From Bdellovibrionales bacterium (lineage in GTDB: Bacteria > Bdellovibrionota > Bdellovibrionia > Bdellovibrionales > UBA1609), in the NCBI GenBank assembly GCA_027459485.1, contig DAIDIG010000009.1, forward strand, positions 38,123-102,122: a DNA stretch of 64,000 bases, in the 5' to 3' direction. Positions within the stretch are counted from its first letter, which is position 1. Each line of letters opens with the position of its first letter. The notes under the pieces were generated by a model, which had not been told where the DNA came from, ran no database searches, and saw only the letters and a program-made list of their open reading frames with translations. The translations under genes and the position numbers were made by a program. This document shows, in pieces, positions 53,418-62,008 of this stretch.

Positions 53418-54820
53418 GCTCCGATCTCCTGATTTGGGTCTTTGTCTGGTTGGTTAACTTTAAATCCATATTTTTTCATCTTGTCGCGAAACGTACTGAT
53501 ATTCATTTGCAGCTCTCGTGCGGCCGCCGAGATGTTCCCATGCGATTTTTCAAGAGCTTGCTGGATTAAGCGGCGCTCTTCATTAACGGTGTTAAATCGA
53601 AATGATTCATAATGTTTGGATTTGGCGGGGGCCGATCCTTTAGATGCAGACGGCGTCTTCAAAACGCTGAGATCGAGGCTCGATCCTTCAGATAAGAGGA
53701 CCATTCGCGTGATTGCATTTTTGAGTTCGCGAACGTTACCGGGCCAAGGCATACGCTTCAACTCGTCGGCGACTTGGGGGGTGAGGATCTTTTGCTTTTG
53801 ATGGTCATGATTCGCTTCTTCGATGAATCGCTTCGCAAGCACGGGAATGTCTTCAGTTCGTTCGCGAAGCGGTAACACGTGTATTGGCAGTGCATTTAGT
53901 CGATGAAATAAATCTCTACGAAATTGGTCACGGTCGATCTTCTGTTCAAGAGGCGCGTTGGTCGCGGCGATCACGCGCACATCAAGCTTTTTGGCTGTGT
54001 TTGAGCCAACGGGCATAACCGTCATTTCTTCTAAAACGCGCAGAAGTGTCGCCTGCAAGTGGTGTGGCATATCGCCTATCTCGTCGAGAAAAATAGTTCC
54101 CTTGTCAGCCGCTTGAAATTTGCCATCCTTTTTGGCGTCGGCTCCGGTGAAAGCCCCCTTTTCGTGACCGAAAAGTTCACTCTCGATTAAATTCGCCGGA
54201 ATCGATGCGCAGTTTACGGCGATGAACGGCTTATTCGCTCGCGGAGAGTGCGCGTGAATTGCCTTTGCGATCTTTTCTTTGCCGGTGCCGTTTTCGCCTC
54301 GAATCAGAACGGAAGCACTTGTCGGTGCGAACTTGAGAATGAGATTTGCGACTTCGGCCATGTGGTGCGAGACGCTCGTTAGGTTCACGCTTTCAATAAT
54401 CTTTCGCCGGTCGGTTTCGTCAATGATCTGAATCGGTTTAAATCGATGCTCGACCTCCTGGCAGATGCGATGAATGATCCCAAGCAACTTCATATCCGAC
54501 GAGCCCTTAGAAACAAAAAAGATCGCGCCGCTTCGGAGTGTTAAATTGTGAACTTCATCTGATTTGTCTCCAGAAAAAGCTATAAGCGTTAGATTGGGGT
54601 CAAGTTCGCGGATTCGTCTAATGACGTCAGCGCCCGAGATCTCGGGCATGTGATAGTCAATTAGGCCGAGCGAAAACGGAATGGTCTTTTGCTTTACGAG
54701 GGCTATGCCTTCTTCGGGATGCGATATCGCCTTAACAAAGAACCCTTCGCCTTCAAGAAAAGTCTTCGTTGATTGCAAAAACCCAGGATCATCATCGATA
54801 AGTAAAATGTAGTGTTTCAT
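53414..54820 (-). CDS. NtrC-family sigma-54-dependent response regulator, 468 aa
   Basis: Transcription activator of sigma-54 RNA polymerase. Receiver (residues 1-120) with acceptor Asp55 in 'LGLIDYHMPEISG'; AAA+ domain (about 145-370) with Walker A 'RGENGTGKEKIAK', the sigma-54 contact loop 'GAFTGA' and Walker B 'TIFLDEIGDMP'; Fis-type HTH at the C-terminus 'GNISAAARELQMNISTFRDKM'. Complete and normal in length. It is the first gene of the five-gene overlapped operon and probably pairs with the kinase at 49001. A possible sigma-54 promoter lies 23-38 nt upstream of its start. Confidence 0.93.
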   Translation of the reverse strand: MKHYILLIDDDPGFLQSTKTFLEGEGFFVKAISHPEEGIALVKQKTIPFSLGLIDYHMPEISGADVIRRIRELDPNLTLIAFSGDKSDEVHNLTLRSGAIFFVSKGSSDMKLLGIIHRICQEVEHRFKPIQIIDETDRRKIIESVNLTSVSHHMAEVANLILKFAPTSASVLIRGENGTGKEKIAKAIHAHSPRANKPFIAVNCASIPANLIESELFGHEKGAFTGADAKKDGKFQAADKGTIFLDEIGDMPHHLQATLLRVLEEMTVMPVGSNTAKKLDVRVIAATNAPLEQKIDRDQFRRDLFHRLNALPIHVLPLRERTEDIPVLAKRFIEEANHDHQKQKILTPQVADELKRMPWPGNVRELKNAITRMVLLSEGSSLDLSVLKTPSASKGSAPAKSKHYESFRFNTVNEERRLIQQALEKSHGNISAAARELQMNISTFRDKMKKYGFKVNQPDKDPNQEIGA

Positions 54821-54842
54821 GTTTTTCTCTGATATCTGTTAC

Positions 54843-54858
54843 ATCAATAATCGTGCCA
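54843..54858 (-). promoter_or_regulatory. Candidate sigma-54 promoter for the YcaO operon
   Basis: On the minus strand TGGCACG-ATTA-TTGAT matches the -24/-12 consensus TGGCACG-N4-TTGC(A/T) at all but one position. The mismatch changes the -12 GC to GA. Transcription would start about 10-13 nt before the regulator ATG at 54820. The regulator has the GAFTGA loop needed for such promoters, so autoactivation is plausible. The weak -12 is the main doubt. Confidence 0.45.
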
Positions 54859-54885
54859 GCCGCTTATTCCTCATTTGCCACGTCT

Positions 54886-54947
54886 CTAGGACTCCAAATC
54901 GGTTCAGTTTAGAGATGGTGGTTTGCTCGTCCGTATTCGGAGTCCAG
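54886..54947. promoter_or_regulatory. Inverted repeat upstream of the candidate sigma-54 promoter
   Basis: CTAGGACTCCAAATCGG (54886-54902) is matched by CCGTATTCGGAGTCCAG (54931-54947), reverse complements over about 15 of 17 positions with a 1-nt shift on each side and 28 nt between. It lies 28-89 nt upstream of the -24 element, where sigma-54 activators bind enhancer sites. The rest of the 326-nt gap (to 55146) shows no supported gene. Confidence 0.45.
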
Positions 54948-55146
54948 CGCGATATGGAAATAATTCACGAGGCGTTTCACGATGGGGTAACCGGACGGCA
55001 CAATTTAAATGAAATCGCGCAGTTGAAAGTTGGCCGGGGTAACGGATTTCCGTTAGGTGGTCGGGCAACGAAGCGTTGCGTAATTGAGATTGACGAGTAA
55101 ACGAAAATTCTCAATTCTAGGTGAAATCGGTTAATCTGGGGATGTC

Positions 55147-55392
55147 GTGGACCAATTAGATCTTCGGGAGTTGGTTGAATTTTTGGCAAAAGTGCTTGTC
55201 GATAATCCCGATAAAGTAGAAGTGAATGAAATCGTAGGCGAACAGACAACCGTTGTGGAATTGCGGGTCGCAAAAGAGGACCTGGGAAAAGTAATAGGCA
55301 AGCAAGGCCGAACGGCGCAGTCCATTAGAACAATTCTCAACGCCGCCAGCACGAGACTTAAGAAAAGGGCCGTTTTGGAAATAGTTGAATAA
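55147..55392 (+). CDS. khpA: KH-domain RNA-binding protein KhpA, 81 aa
   Basis: GTG start with GGGGA upstream. Single KH domain with the GxxG loop '[19 protein letters not shown]' and '[24 protein letters not shown]' before it. Length and sequence match the KhpA family, which binds RNA with KhpB/Jag and affects cell-wall growth in Gram-positives. In many bacteria it lies by rpsP and rimM. Those genes are absent here. Confidence 0.93.
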   Translation: MDQLDLRELVEFLAKVLVDNPDKVEVNEIVGEQTTVVELRVAKEDLGKVIGKQGRTAQSIRTILNAASTRLKKRAVLEIVE

Positions 55393-55400
55393 TCAACGAA

Positions 55401-55889
55401 TCATAAGTTTGTTTTGCCCCAGGGTTTGTAAACTGAGAAGACAGTGATGATTATTAACAACACTAATCCGCCTCCAGAGTGAATAATCATTTCGAGCTTT
55501 TCGTGATGCAAATTATTGTTCAAAATTTGCCCAGCTACCGCCGCTTCAGACAAGCGCTCCATTATTCGAACTTTTGTTATTAAAACGACAGTCGCGAACA
55601 CAGTTAGGCCAAATTTTACGAGAACCCAATAGTATCTGACTAAACCCCATCTCGACTTAAGGGCTTGAATGATTCCGATAACAAGCGACACGCACGCGAT
55701 CGGCACGATGACAAATCGTCCAATAATATCCATATCGATGTAACTTGCTCGAACCAAAAGTTCATTCTGGCTTATAACTCCGACCGCCGCCAAAGCTAGA
55801 AAGGCCACTACGGAACCTAGCCAACCGACAGAGGTTACGATATGAAGCGTTAGCAGTATATTTCGAGTGCTTCTAGGTATTGCCATCAT
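55401..55889 (-). CDS. DUF2269-like integral membrane protein, 162 aa
   Basis: Four transmembrane helices. 'LLTLHIVTSVGWLGSVVAFLALAAVGV' with its His in helix 1 and 'HHEKLEMIIHSGGGLVLLIIITVFSVYKPWG' at the end resemble the DUF2269 family of small membrane proteins. The ATG pair at 55889/55886 gives the family N-terminus. The TTG at 55928 adds 13 polar residues. No function is known. Monocistronic. Confidence 0.65.
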   Translation of the reverse strand: MMAIPRSTRNILLTLHIVTSVGWLGSVVAFLALAAVGVISQNELLVRASYIDMDIIGRFVIVPIACVSLVIGIIQALKSRWGLVRYYWVLVKFGLTVFATVVLITKVRIMERLSEAAVAGQILNNNLHHEKLEMIIHSGGGLVLLIIITVFSVYKPWGKTNL

Positions 55890-56008
55890 TTTTTCGGTTT
55901 TGATGGGTTCGCTCAATGGAATCTCCAATTTTGACGCTTTATAGATAGACGTTTGAAGATTGGAATTATTGTAGCATGAACGTAAGCTAGCGGTAGCTGG
56001 AGATATTC

Positions 56009-56431
56009 ATGGAACTTCTAAAGCATTTTATTAACGTCACGAAGCTGCATCCAATTCTTGTTAATTTTACGGCAGCGCTTATTCCTTTTTCGATTTTTAC
56101 AGACTGTGTGGCGAAGTATAAAAACGCCGTTAACTTGCGCGACTTTGGTTGGTGGACATTGTTGTGTGCGGCGGTCGTCACTCCGGTTACAGCAGCGGCA
56201 GGATGGTTATTCTGGATGAAAGACGATAATGGAGTCGCGGGCATGACCATTCACAAATGGCTTGGTACTGGAATTGCCGTTTTACTGTTCGGGTTATTTT
56301 ATTTTAGACACCGATTTTATCGGCAACAGAAATTCGTGAGTTCGCTTTACATCATTGTGGCGATTCTTTTTGTTTTAGCGTTGATATATCAGGGACATCT
56401 TGGCGGCATTCAAACCTACAGCGGAATGTGA
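56009..56431 (+). CDS. DUF2231-like membrane protein, 140 aa
   Basis: GGAG lies 7 nt before the ATG. Four hydrophobic helices with 'HPILVNFTAALIPFSIFTD', the DUF2231 mark (His-Pro-x5-Phe-Pro region), and a His in 'MTIHKWLGTGIAVLLFG'. Such proteins are common near metal or haem genes. The 3' end overlaps the convergent cusA stop by 16 nt, so it may be antisense to it. Confidence 0.75.
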   Translation: MELLKHFINVTKLHPILVNFTAALIPFSIFTDCVAKYKNAVNLRDFGWWTLLCAAVVTPVTAAAGWLFWMKDDNGVAGMTIHKWLGTGIAVLLFGLFYFRHRFYRQQKFVSSLYIIVAILFVLALIYQGHLGGIQTYSGM

Positions 56432-59400
56432 GTTCCCTTTTTCAAGGTGAAGTTCCATTTCCATATTGCGAATATCGCCGGATAAACAACAAGCTCCATA
56501 GCAAATGATGTTAAAATGCCGCCGAGCATAGGCGCCGCAATTCGCTTCATAACATCTGCGCCGGCGTGAGCAGACCCTGCCCACATGATCGGCAAAAGAG
56601 CCATAACAAGGCACGCGACTGTCATGATTTTGGGACGTACACGTTTGACCGCACCGTGATAAATCGCTTCACGCAAATCTTCGAACGTGCGCATTCGACC
56701 CGACTTCACCGCGTCGTCGAATGCAATGTCGAGATAAAGAAGCATAAAAATTCCCGTTTCGGCATCGACTCCCAAGAGGGCAATAAGACCGACCCATACG
56801 GCAATACTCATGTTGTATCCGAGAAAGAAAAGAAGCCAAACCGCGCCTACGGCAGAAAACGGCACAGCCAGTAAAACAATCGCCGTTTTGGGCCATGATT
56901 TTGTGTTGGCGAACAAAAGGAGAATTATAATGAAAAGAGTGATCGGAAGTATAACTTTCAGTCGCTTTCGAACCCGAACCATATTTTCATATTGGCCGCT
57001 CCAGTGAAGTACGACGCCGTCAGGTAAATGTAGATCCCGAGCGACAATTTTCTTGGCAGCGGAAATATAACTACCGACGTCTCGTCCAGATACATCTACG
57101 TAAACATAACTTGTGAGCATTCCGTTTTCATTTCGAATCATGTCAGGGCCACGGACCATTCCAATGTCCGCGACTTCTCCCATCGGAATTTGCGCGCCCG
57201 ATGGAGTGGCGATGAGCACGTGTTTTAAGGCATCGACGTTACTTCGGTAATCTTGAAAATATCGCACGTTAATCGAATATCGCTCCCGCCCCTCGATTGT
57301 TTTTGAAACTTCTTCGCCGCCGACTGCGGTCATGAGCGCGTCTTGGGCATTGGCAATGCTAAGCCCATAACGTGCGAGCTTTTCTCGATTAAAATTAAAG
57401 TCTAAAAAATAGCCCGCGCCAGCGCGTTCGGCAAAAGCGCTTCGTGTGCCTTTAACTTTTGGTAAAATCGTCTCGAGTTCTTCGCCGACTTTTTGAATTT
57501 GATCGAGGTTATTCCCATAGATTTTGATCCCAACGGGGGTACGAATGCCGGTTGTGAGCATGTCGATTCGATTGCGAATTGGCATCGTCCACGCATTTGT
57601 CGCACCCGCGAATTTCATTTTTTTGTCCATTTTAGAAATGAGTTCTTGCCAACTCAAATGGTTCGGCCATTCATTTTGCGGCTTTAGCATGATGGTGGTT
57701 TCAATCATTGAAAGCGGCGCTGGATCTGTTGAAGTGTCGGCGTGTCCAGCCTTGCCCCAAACACGCTCCACTTCAGGAAAAGACTTCAGCACTTGGTCTT
57801 GCCTTGTAAGCAAATCTTGCGCTTGACTGACTGATATGCCAGGCAGTGTTGTCGGCATATAAAGAATCGTGCCTTCATTGAGCGGCGGCATGAATTCCGA
57901 GCCGAGCTTCAAATAAGCGGGAATGGTAAGTAATAGAATTGCGAGTGCCCCAATAATCACTTTGTTTCTGTGTTCAACTGTCCAATGAAGAACGGGGCCA
58001 TAATATTTAAAAAAGAAGTGGCTGATCGGGTGCTTTTCTTCTGGGAACGCGCGAAATTTTTTAAAACTCACCATGATGGCGGGCACGAGCGTAATACTCA
58101 ATAATGCGGCCGCTATCATCGAAAAATTCTTAGTGTAAGCAAGAGGTTTAAAAAGTCGACCTTCTTGCGCTTGTAGCGCGAATATCGGCAAAAATGAAAC
58201 CGCTATCACGAGAAGTGAATAAAAACTTGCCGGTCCCACTTCTTTGACAGCTTCGACCATCACATCTTGAAGACGTCTGGCTTTGCCGGTTTGCTCCCAT
58301 ATTTCGGTGTGTTTGTGTGCATTTTCGACAACGACAATTGCGGCGTCGACCATGGCGCCGATTGCAATGGCAATGCCCCCGAGACTCATAATGTTGGATG
58401 AGATCCCGAGCCAATACATGGGAATAAAACTCAAGAGAACCGCCAGCGGCAGAGTCGCGATCGGAAGAATGGCACTCGGGAGATGAAGGAGAAAAGCGAT
58501 GATTACAAGGCTCACGATGATCATTTCAAGGGTCAATTCGTGCTTAAGGGTTTCGATCGCGCGGTGAATGAGATCGGACCGATCATATGTTGTGACAATT
58601 TTCACTCCTTTCGGGAGCGAGGGCGTAATTTCTTGAATTTTTGCCTTTACGGCAGCGATCACGTCGTTTGCGTTTTGGCCGTACCGCATGACAACGACTC
58701 CGCCGACGGTGTCACCTTCGCCATCGAGATCGGTCACGCCTCGCCTCATGTCGGGACCAATTGAGACGGACCCGACGTTTTTTATATAGATGGGGGTGCC
58801 GTTATTGTAGGCAAGAACCGTATTTTCAAGATCACGCCGGTTTTTGATGTAGCCGCGACCGCGAATCATGTATTCGGCGCCTGACACTTCGAGCACGCGC
58901 GCGCCGACTTCGTTGTTGTTATCTTTTATCGACTGGACAACTTTTTGAATCGGAATGTGATACGCAAAAAGCGCATTGGGATTGAGCTTCACCTGGTATT
59001 GTTTCTGAAAGCCGCCAATGGATGCCACCTCAGCAACGCCGGGAACCGATTCTAAAAAGTAGCGAAGGTGCCAATCTTGAAACGAGCGAAGGTCAGCGAG
59101 CGAATTAGTTCCTGATTTATCGACGAGCGCGTACTCGTAGACCCAACCGACTCCAGTCGCGTCGGGGCCAAGTTCGGTTCTTACGCCTTCTGGTAAATCC
59201 GGTGTGATCTTTGATAAGTATTCAAGCACACGCGACCGCGCCCAGTACGGGTCCGTGCCATCTTGAAAAATAACATAAACATACGATGAACCGAAATCGG
59301 AAATGCCACGAATGTCCTTTACGCGTGGGGCGCCCAACATCGCGCTAATGATAGGATAGGTCACCTGATCTTCGATAATTCCGGGCGGCCGATCCCACTT

Positions 59401-59553
59401 TGAGTAAATAATTACCTGTGTGTCTGAAAGATCCGGAATTGCATCGACAGGAATGTTCTTTAGTGAAAACCAGCCCGCCAATGCGGCCATCGCCACCAGT
59501 AAAAATACTAAGAAGCGATTGCGTGCTGAAAACTCAATGATTTTTTCGATCAC
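56416..59553 (-). CDS. cusA: Cu(I)/Ag(I) efflux RND permease CusA, 1045 aa
   Basis: Proton-driven inner-membrane pump of the heavy-metal (HME-RND) group. The methionines that bind the metal in E. coli CusA are all kept: 'LYMPTTLPG' (Met573), 'APLSMIETTI' (Met623) and 'RNRIDMLTTGI' (Met672). The proton-relay Asp is in 'GAMVDAAIVVVENAHKHTE'. Length and 12-helix layout are normal. The Met set favours copper/silver over Zn/Co/Ni (CzcA). Third gene of the Cus operon, 43 nt after cusB. Confidence 0.95.
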   Translation of the reverse strand: MIEKIIEFSARNRFLVFLLVAMAALAGWFSLKNIPVDAIPDLSDTQVIIYSKWDRPPGIIEDQVTYPIISAMLGAPRVKDIRGISDFGSSYVYVIFQDGTDPYWARSRVLEYLSKITPDLPEGVRTELGPDATGVGWVYEYALVDKSGTNSLADLRSFQDWHLRYFLESVPGVAEVASIGGFQKQYQVKLNPNALFAYHIPIQKVVQSIKDNNNEVGARVLEVSGAEYMIRGRGYIKNRRDLENTVLAYNNGTPIYIKNVGSVSIGPDMRRGVTDLDGEGDTVGGVVVMRYGQNANDVIAAVKAKIQEITPSLPKGVKIVTTYDRSDLIHRAIETLKHELTLEMIIVSLVIIAFLLHLPSAILPIATLPLAVLLSFIPMYWLGISSNIMSLGGIAIAIGAMVDAAIVVVENAHKHTEIWEQTGKARRLQDVMVEAVKEVGPASFYSLLVIAVSFLPIFALQAQEGRLFKPLAYTKNFSMIAAALLSITLVPAIMVSFKKFRAFPEEKHPISHFFFKYYGPVLHWTVEHRNKVIIGALAILLLTIPAYLKLGSEFMPPLNEGTILYMPTTLPGISVSQAQDLLTRQDQVLKSFPEVERVWGKAGHADTSTDPAPLSMIETTIMLKPQNEWPNHLSWQELISKMDKKMKFAGATNAWTMPIRNRIDMLTTGIRTPVGIKIYGNNLDQIQKVGEELETILPKVKGTRSAFAERAGAGYFLDFNFNREKLARYGLSIANAQDALMTAVGGEEVSKTIEGRERYSINVRYFQDYRSNVDALKHVLIATPSGAQIPMGEVADIGMVRGPDMIRNENGMLTSYVYVDVSGRDVGSYISAAKKIVARDLHLPDGVVLHWSGQYENMVRVRKRLKVILPITLFIIILLLFANTKSWPKTAIVLLAVPFSAVGAVWLLFFLGYNMSIAVWVGLIALLGVDAETGIFMLLYLDIAFDDAVKSGRMRTFEDLREAIYHGAVKRVRPKIMTVACLVMALLPIMWAGSAHAGADVMKRIAAPMLGGILTSFAMELVVYPAIFAIWKWNFTLKKGTHIPL

Positions 59554-59596
59554 TCGGTGCTCCTAGTGCCGCGCAAACCCCGCGCGCGACTTGGCT

Positions 59597-60610
59597 TTAG
59601 TCTGGCATGCACATGGACATTGAAAGATCCCAGTGCTGACCTTTCGGACACGTCGGTAACGCTGCTTTCTTACCGCTGCCGCCGGCGTCGTCCAACCCCT
59701 CGCTTACTGCTTTTAGGCGAGACTCTGAATCGATCAGGAAATTAGCGCTTGTCACAATTTTCTCGCCGCCACCCAGCCCGTTTGCAATTGCGACGTAATC
59801 ACCCGCATAAAATTTCACACGTACGAGACGCGGGGTGATTTTGCCTGAAGGCGATGCTATAAAAACCCAAGACTGTTTTCCTGTATCGAGCACGGCATCA
59901 AAGGGCACTGTTACTTGCTCGCCAAGTGGCGCGTGAATTGTGACGTTGACATAGGATTCAGGCCGCAAAAACGACGAGCCTTCTGAAACAAGAATCCTTG
60001 CCTTTGCCGTCTGGGTCGTCGGATTGATTACGCTGTCAACCGAGACGATTTTTCCTTTCAGGGTCGTGCCACCCAGAAATCCCGCCGTGATGTCGGCTGT
60101 TTGCCCGGAGTGAATATAAGGTAAATCCATTTGAAAGATATCTGCGTATATCCAAACCTTTTGACCGGGTTTTGTTAACAGCAAATTCGCTTCGCCTTCG
60201 CCACCAGCTTGAAGGCTTGCAATTTGTTGATCCGAAAGACCCAGGATTTTTAGCCGAAGTTTCGCCGATTGCAGCATGTGCTTAGCCGAGTGAATCACGT
60301 CAGGTAGCGGCGAATTTTTCACTCGCTCGAGTTGTTGAAGCGCCTCGCTGTATTCTGTTTGCGCTGTATAAAGTTCAGGATCAAATGCCAAGCGCCCGGG
60401 CGCTTCGATGTCTTTGTAGAGTGGCGTTTTCTCAACTGTACCCGTTTTTACCCCGATTAATTGTTCACCCATCGGCGACAATTGAATTTCTGCGTGGCCG
60501 ACGGGCATAGTTGGCATTGGAGTCATCTTTGGTGGCGTAGTCGTCGTACCGGCACCGTTTGCAATTCCGCAAGCTGCTATAAGCGCGAATATCAAAACCG
60601 CACTTTTCAT
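59597..60610 (-). CDS. cusB: Periplasmic adaptor CusB-like, with metal-binding-like ends, 337 aa
   Basis: Membrane-fusion protein of the Cus pump. Signal 'CGIANGA', then a short Met-rich start 'PKMTPMPTMPVGHAEIQL' (Met29, Met32, Met35, His39), like the Met triad of CusB. Barrel-sandwich and hairpin regions follow ('APGRLAFDPELYTAQTEY', 'ADIFQMDLPYIHSGQTADIT'). The C-terminus 'CPKGQHWDLSMSMCMPD' has Cys, His and three Met in 17 residues, likely a second Cu(I)-binding tail. The ATG overlaps the cusC stop (ATGA). Confidence 0.92.
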   Translation of the reverse strand: MKSAVLIFALIAACGIANGAGTTTTPPKMTPMPTMPVGHAEIQLSPMGEQLIGVKTGTVEKTPLYKDIEAPGRLAFDPELYTAQTEYSEALQQLERVKNSPLPDVIHSAKHMLQSAKLRLKILGLSDQQIASLQAGGEGEANLLLTKPGQKVWIYADIFQMDLPYIHSGQTADITAGFLGGTTLKGKIVSVDSVINPTTQTAKARILVSEGSSFLRPESYVNVTIHAPLGEQVTVPFDAVLDTGKQSWVFIASPSGKITPRLVRVKFYAGDYVAIANGLGGGEKIVTSANFLIDSESRLKAVSEGLDDAGGSGKKAALPTCPKGQHWDLSMSMCMPD

Positions 60611-61884
60611 AGATCCCCCATCGGGAGTGGGCTAAGCGACGTCCCCGTCGTTTGTTCCAAGCGAGTCAAGTCTTCAATATATTCTGAAAGTGTCCGATAA
60701 TAAGCGACCCGTACGGCATACAGAGATCGCTCACTGTCCAAAAGTTCTAGAAATGTCGTGCGGCCCGCCCGGTAGGCGCCACGCGAAGAATTCAAAGTCG
60801 AAGTTGCTTCCGGTATAAGAGAGGTTTTATAAATCTCGAGAAGCTCTTGTCTAGATGTCACCTTTGATACGAGCGAAGTGACCTCACTGTCGGTTGAGAT
60901 TTCATCCAATTCCGCCTGTTTTTGGGCTGCCATCGAACGCGCGGCGGCGGCGCTATAGTCGCTAGTCTGCTTTTCGAAAAACCAGAGCGGAATCGAAATG
61001 TCGACACCAAACGAGTAAGCATTCGGCAGGTTTCGACCGTAAGCTTGCGCATAGTTGAGTGTAAAGTCAGGTGCATATTGCCACCCCGCCAAAGTTTTCT
61101 CCTCATCTGCGGCTTTTGCCAAATACTGCGAGTCTTGAATTTTTCGTGAGTAGTGGCGGGCCAGTTTTGCAATATCAGAAAGTGATACTTTGATCTGTGG
61201 AATGCCGAGCTCCATTTTCGGCAACTGCACTGGCCCAGCGGCCGGTCGATTCATCAACGCGTTGAGCGAGGCCTGAGCCGACGTCTCCTCATCTTGAATT
61301 GTAATTAGGTCGCCATCGAGCTTTGTCTGCTCCATGTGAGCTTTCATTTCATCTTGTTGTGGGACGAGTCCCGTTGCATGTCGGGACTCCGCACTTCGCG
61401 CGATTTCATCCAGAGTGGCTCGCTGTGCTTTTAAGAGTTCGATAATTCGATTTACGGCAAAGAGATTATAGTAAGCAGATATTACCTTTTGCCGAATTTC
61501 GAGCTTTTTTGACGAAAGCTGCATGTCGGCAGCGCGGGCCTTCGTCGATTGAATCTCACCGCTTAAATAATACTTTGTCGGGAACTTAAACGTTTGGCTG
61601 ACGCTCCAGAGATTCATGGGGCCCATCTGCTGTTCCATAAAATTCATGTTTTGTTCGCGCATAAGCCCAAACTTTGGATTATCAAGTGAGTAACTCGATC
61701 GAACTGCGCTGCGCTCGGCCTTTGCCCGGTCAGCAAAGGCGGCGATTTCAGGATTTGCCGAAATAGCCTGGCGTAATGCACCCTCTAAAGTGAGCGTATC
61801 GGCTTGAGCCTGGCGGCCGACCTGCGATAGCATAATTAGGCTACTAGTAACCGATAGCGTTAGAAAACGAGACATCGATGCCAT
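60607..61884 (-). CDS. cusC: TolC-family outer-membrane channel CusC-like, 425 aa
   Basis: Exit duct of the Cus pump and first gene of the operon. The ATG at 61884 follows AAGGAG and gives a signal peptide ('ASMSRFLTLSVTSSLIMLSQ'). An earlier in-frame start would add 21 residues upstream of that. OEP domain begins 'LTLEGALRQAISANPEIAAFADRAKAE'. It includes the Met-rich 'MREQNMNFMEQQMGPM', which may bind copper. Coupled to cusB by a four-nt overlap. Confidence 0.9.
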   Translation of the reverse strand: MASMSRFLTLSVTSSLIMLSQVGRQAQADTLTLEGALRQAISANPEIAAFADRAKAERSAVRSSYSLDNPKFGLMREQNMNFMEQQMGPMNLWSVSQTFKFPTKYYLSGEIQSTKARAADMQLSSKKLEIRQKVISAYYNLFAVNRIIELLKAQRATLDEIARSAESRHATGLVPQQDEMKAHMEQTKLDGDLITIQDEETSAQASLNALMNRPAAGPVQLPKMELGIPQIKVSLSDIAKLARHYSRKIQDSQYLAKAADEEKTLAGWQYAPDFTLNYAQAYGRNLPNAYSFGVDISIPLWFFEKQTSDYSAAAARSMAAQKQAELDEISTDSEVTSLVSKVTSRQELLEIYKTSLIPEATSTLNSSRGAYRAGRTTFLELLDSERSLYAVRVAYYRTLSEYIEDLTRLEQTTGTSLSPLPMGDL

Positions 61885-61918
61885 TTCGCTCCTTTTCGCT
61901 AAAACATTCGAAATGTAA

Positions 61919-61946
61919 TACGTTAGAGAGCCCTTCATTTGTGACA
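61919..61946 (-). promoter_or_regulatory. ECF-type promoter motif facing the cus operon
   Basis: On the minus strand TGTCACA (61946-61940), then a 17-nt spacer, then CGTA (61922-61919). This would give an mRNA start about 25-30 nt before the cusC ATG, leaving room for its AAGGAG. Mirror image of the motif at 61975. Confidence 0.5.
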
Positions 61947-61974
61947 CTGGCTGAAAAAATATTTTTGGTCAAAT

Positions 61975-62001
61975 TGTCACAAAAACCAACGTTGGAGCGT
62001 A
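61975..62001 (+). promoter_or_regulatory. ECF-type promoter motif facing the sigma-factor gene
   Basis: TGTCACA (61975-61981), a 16-nt spacer and CGTA (61998-62001). It closely resembles the -35 TGTCACA/-10 CGTC consensus described for some ECF groups. Transcription would start within a few nt of the sigma ATG at 62009, so the mRNA may be leaderless. Confidence 0.45.
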
Positions 62002-62008
62002 TATCCCA

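Noticed and set aside
54819..55100. 93-codon plus-strand frame upstream of khpA
   Set aside because: It covers the candidate promoter and inverted repeat, has no ribosome site and no similarity I recognise. A shorter version from 54954 remains possible.
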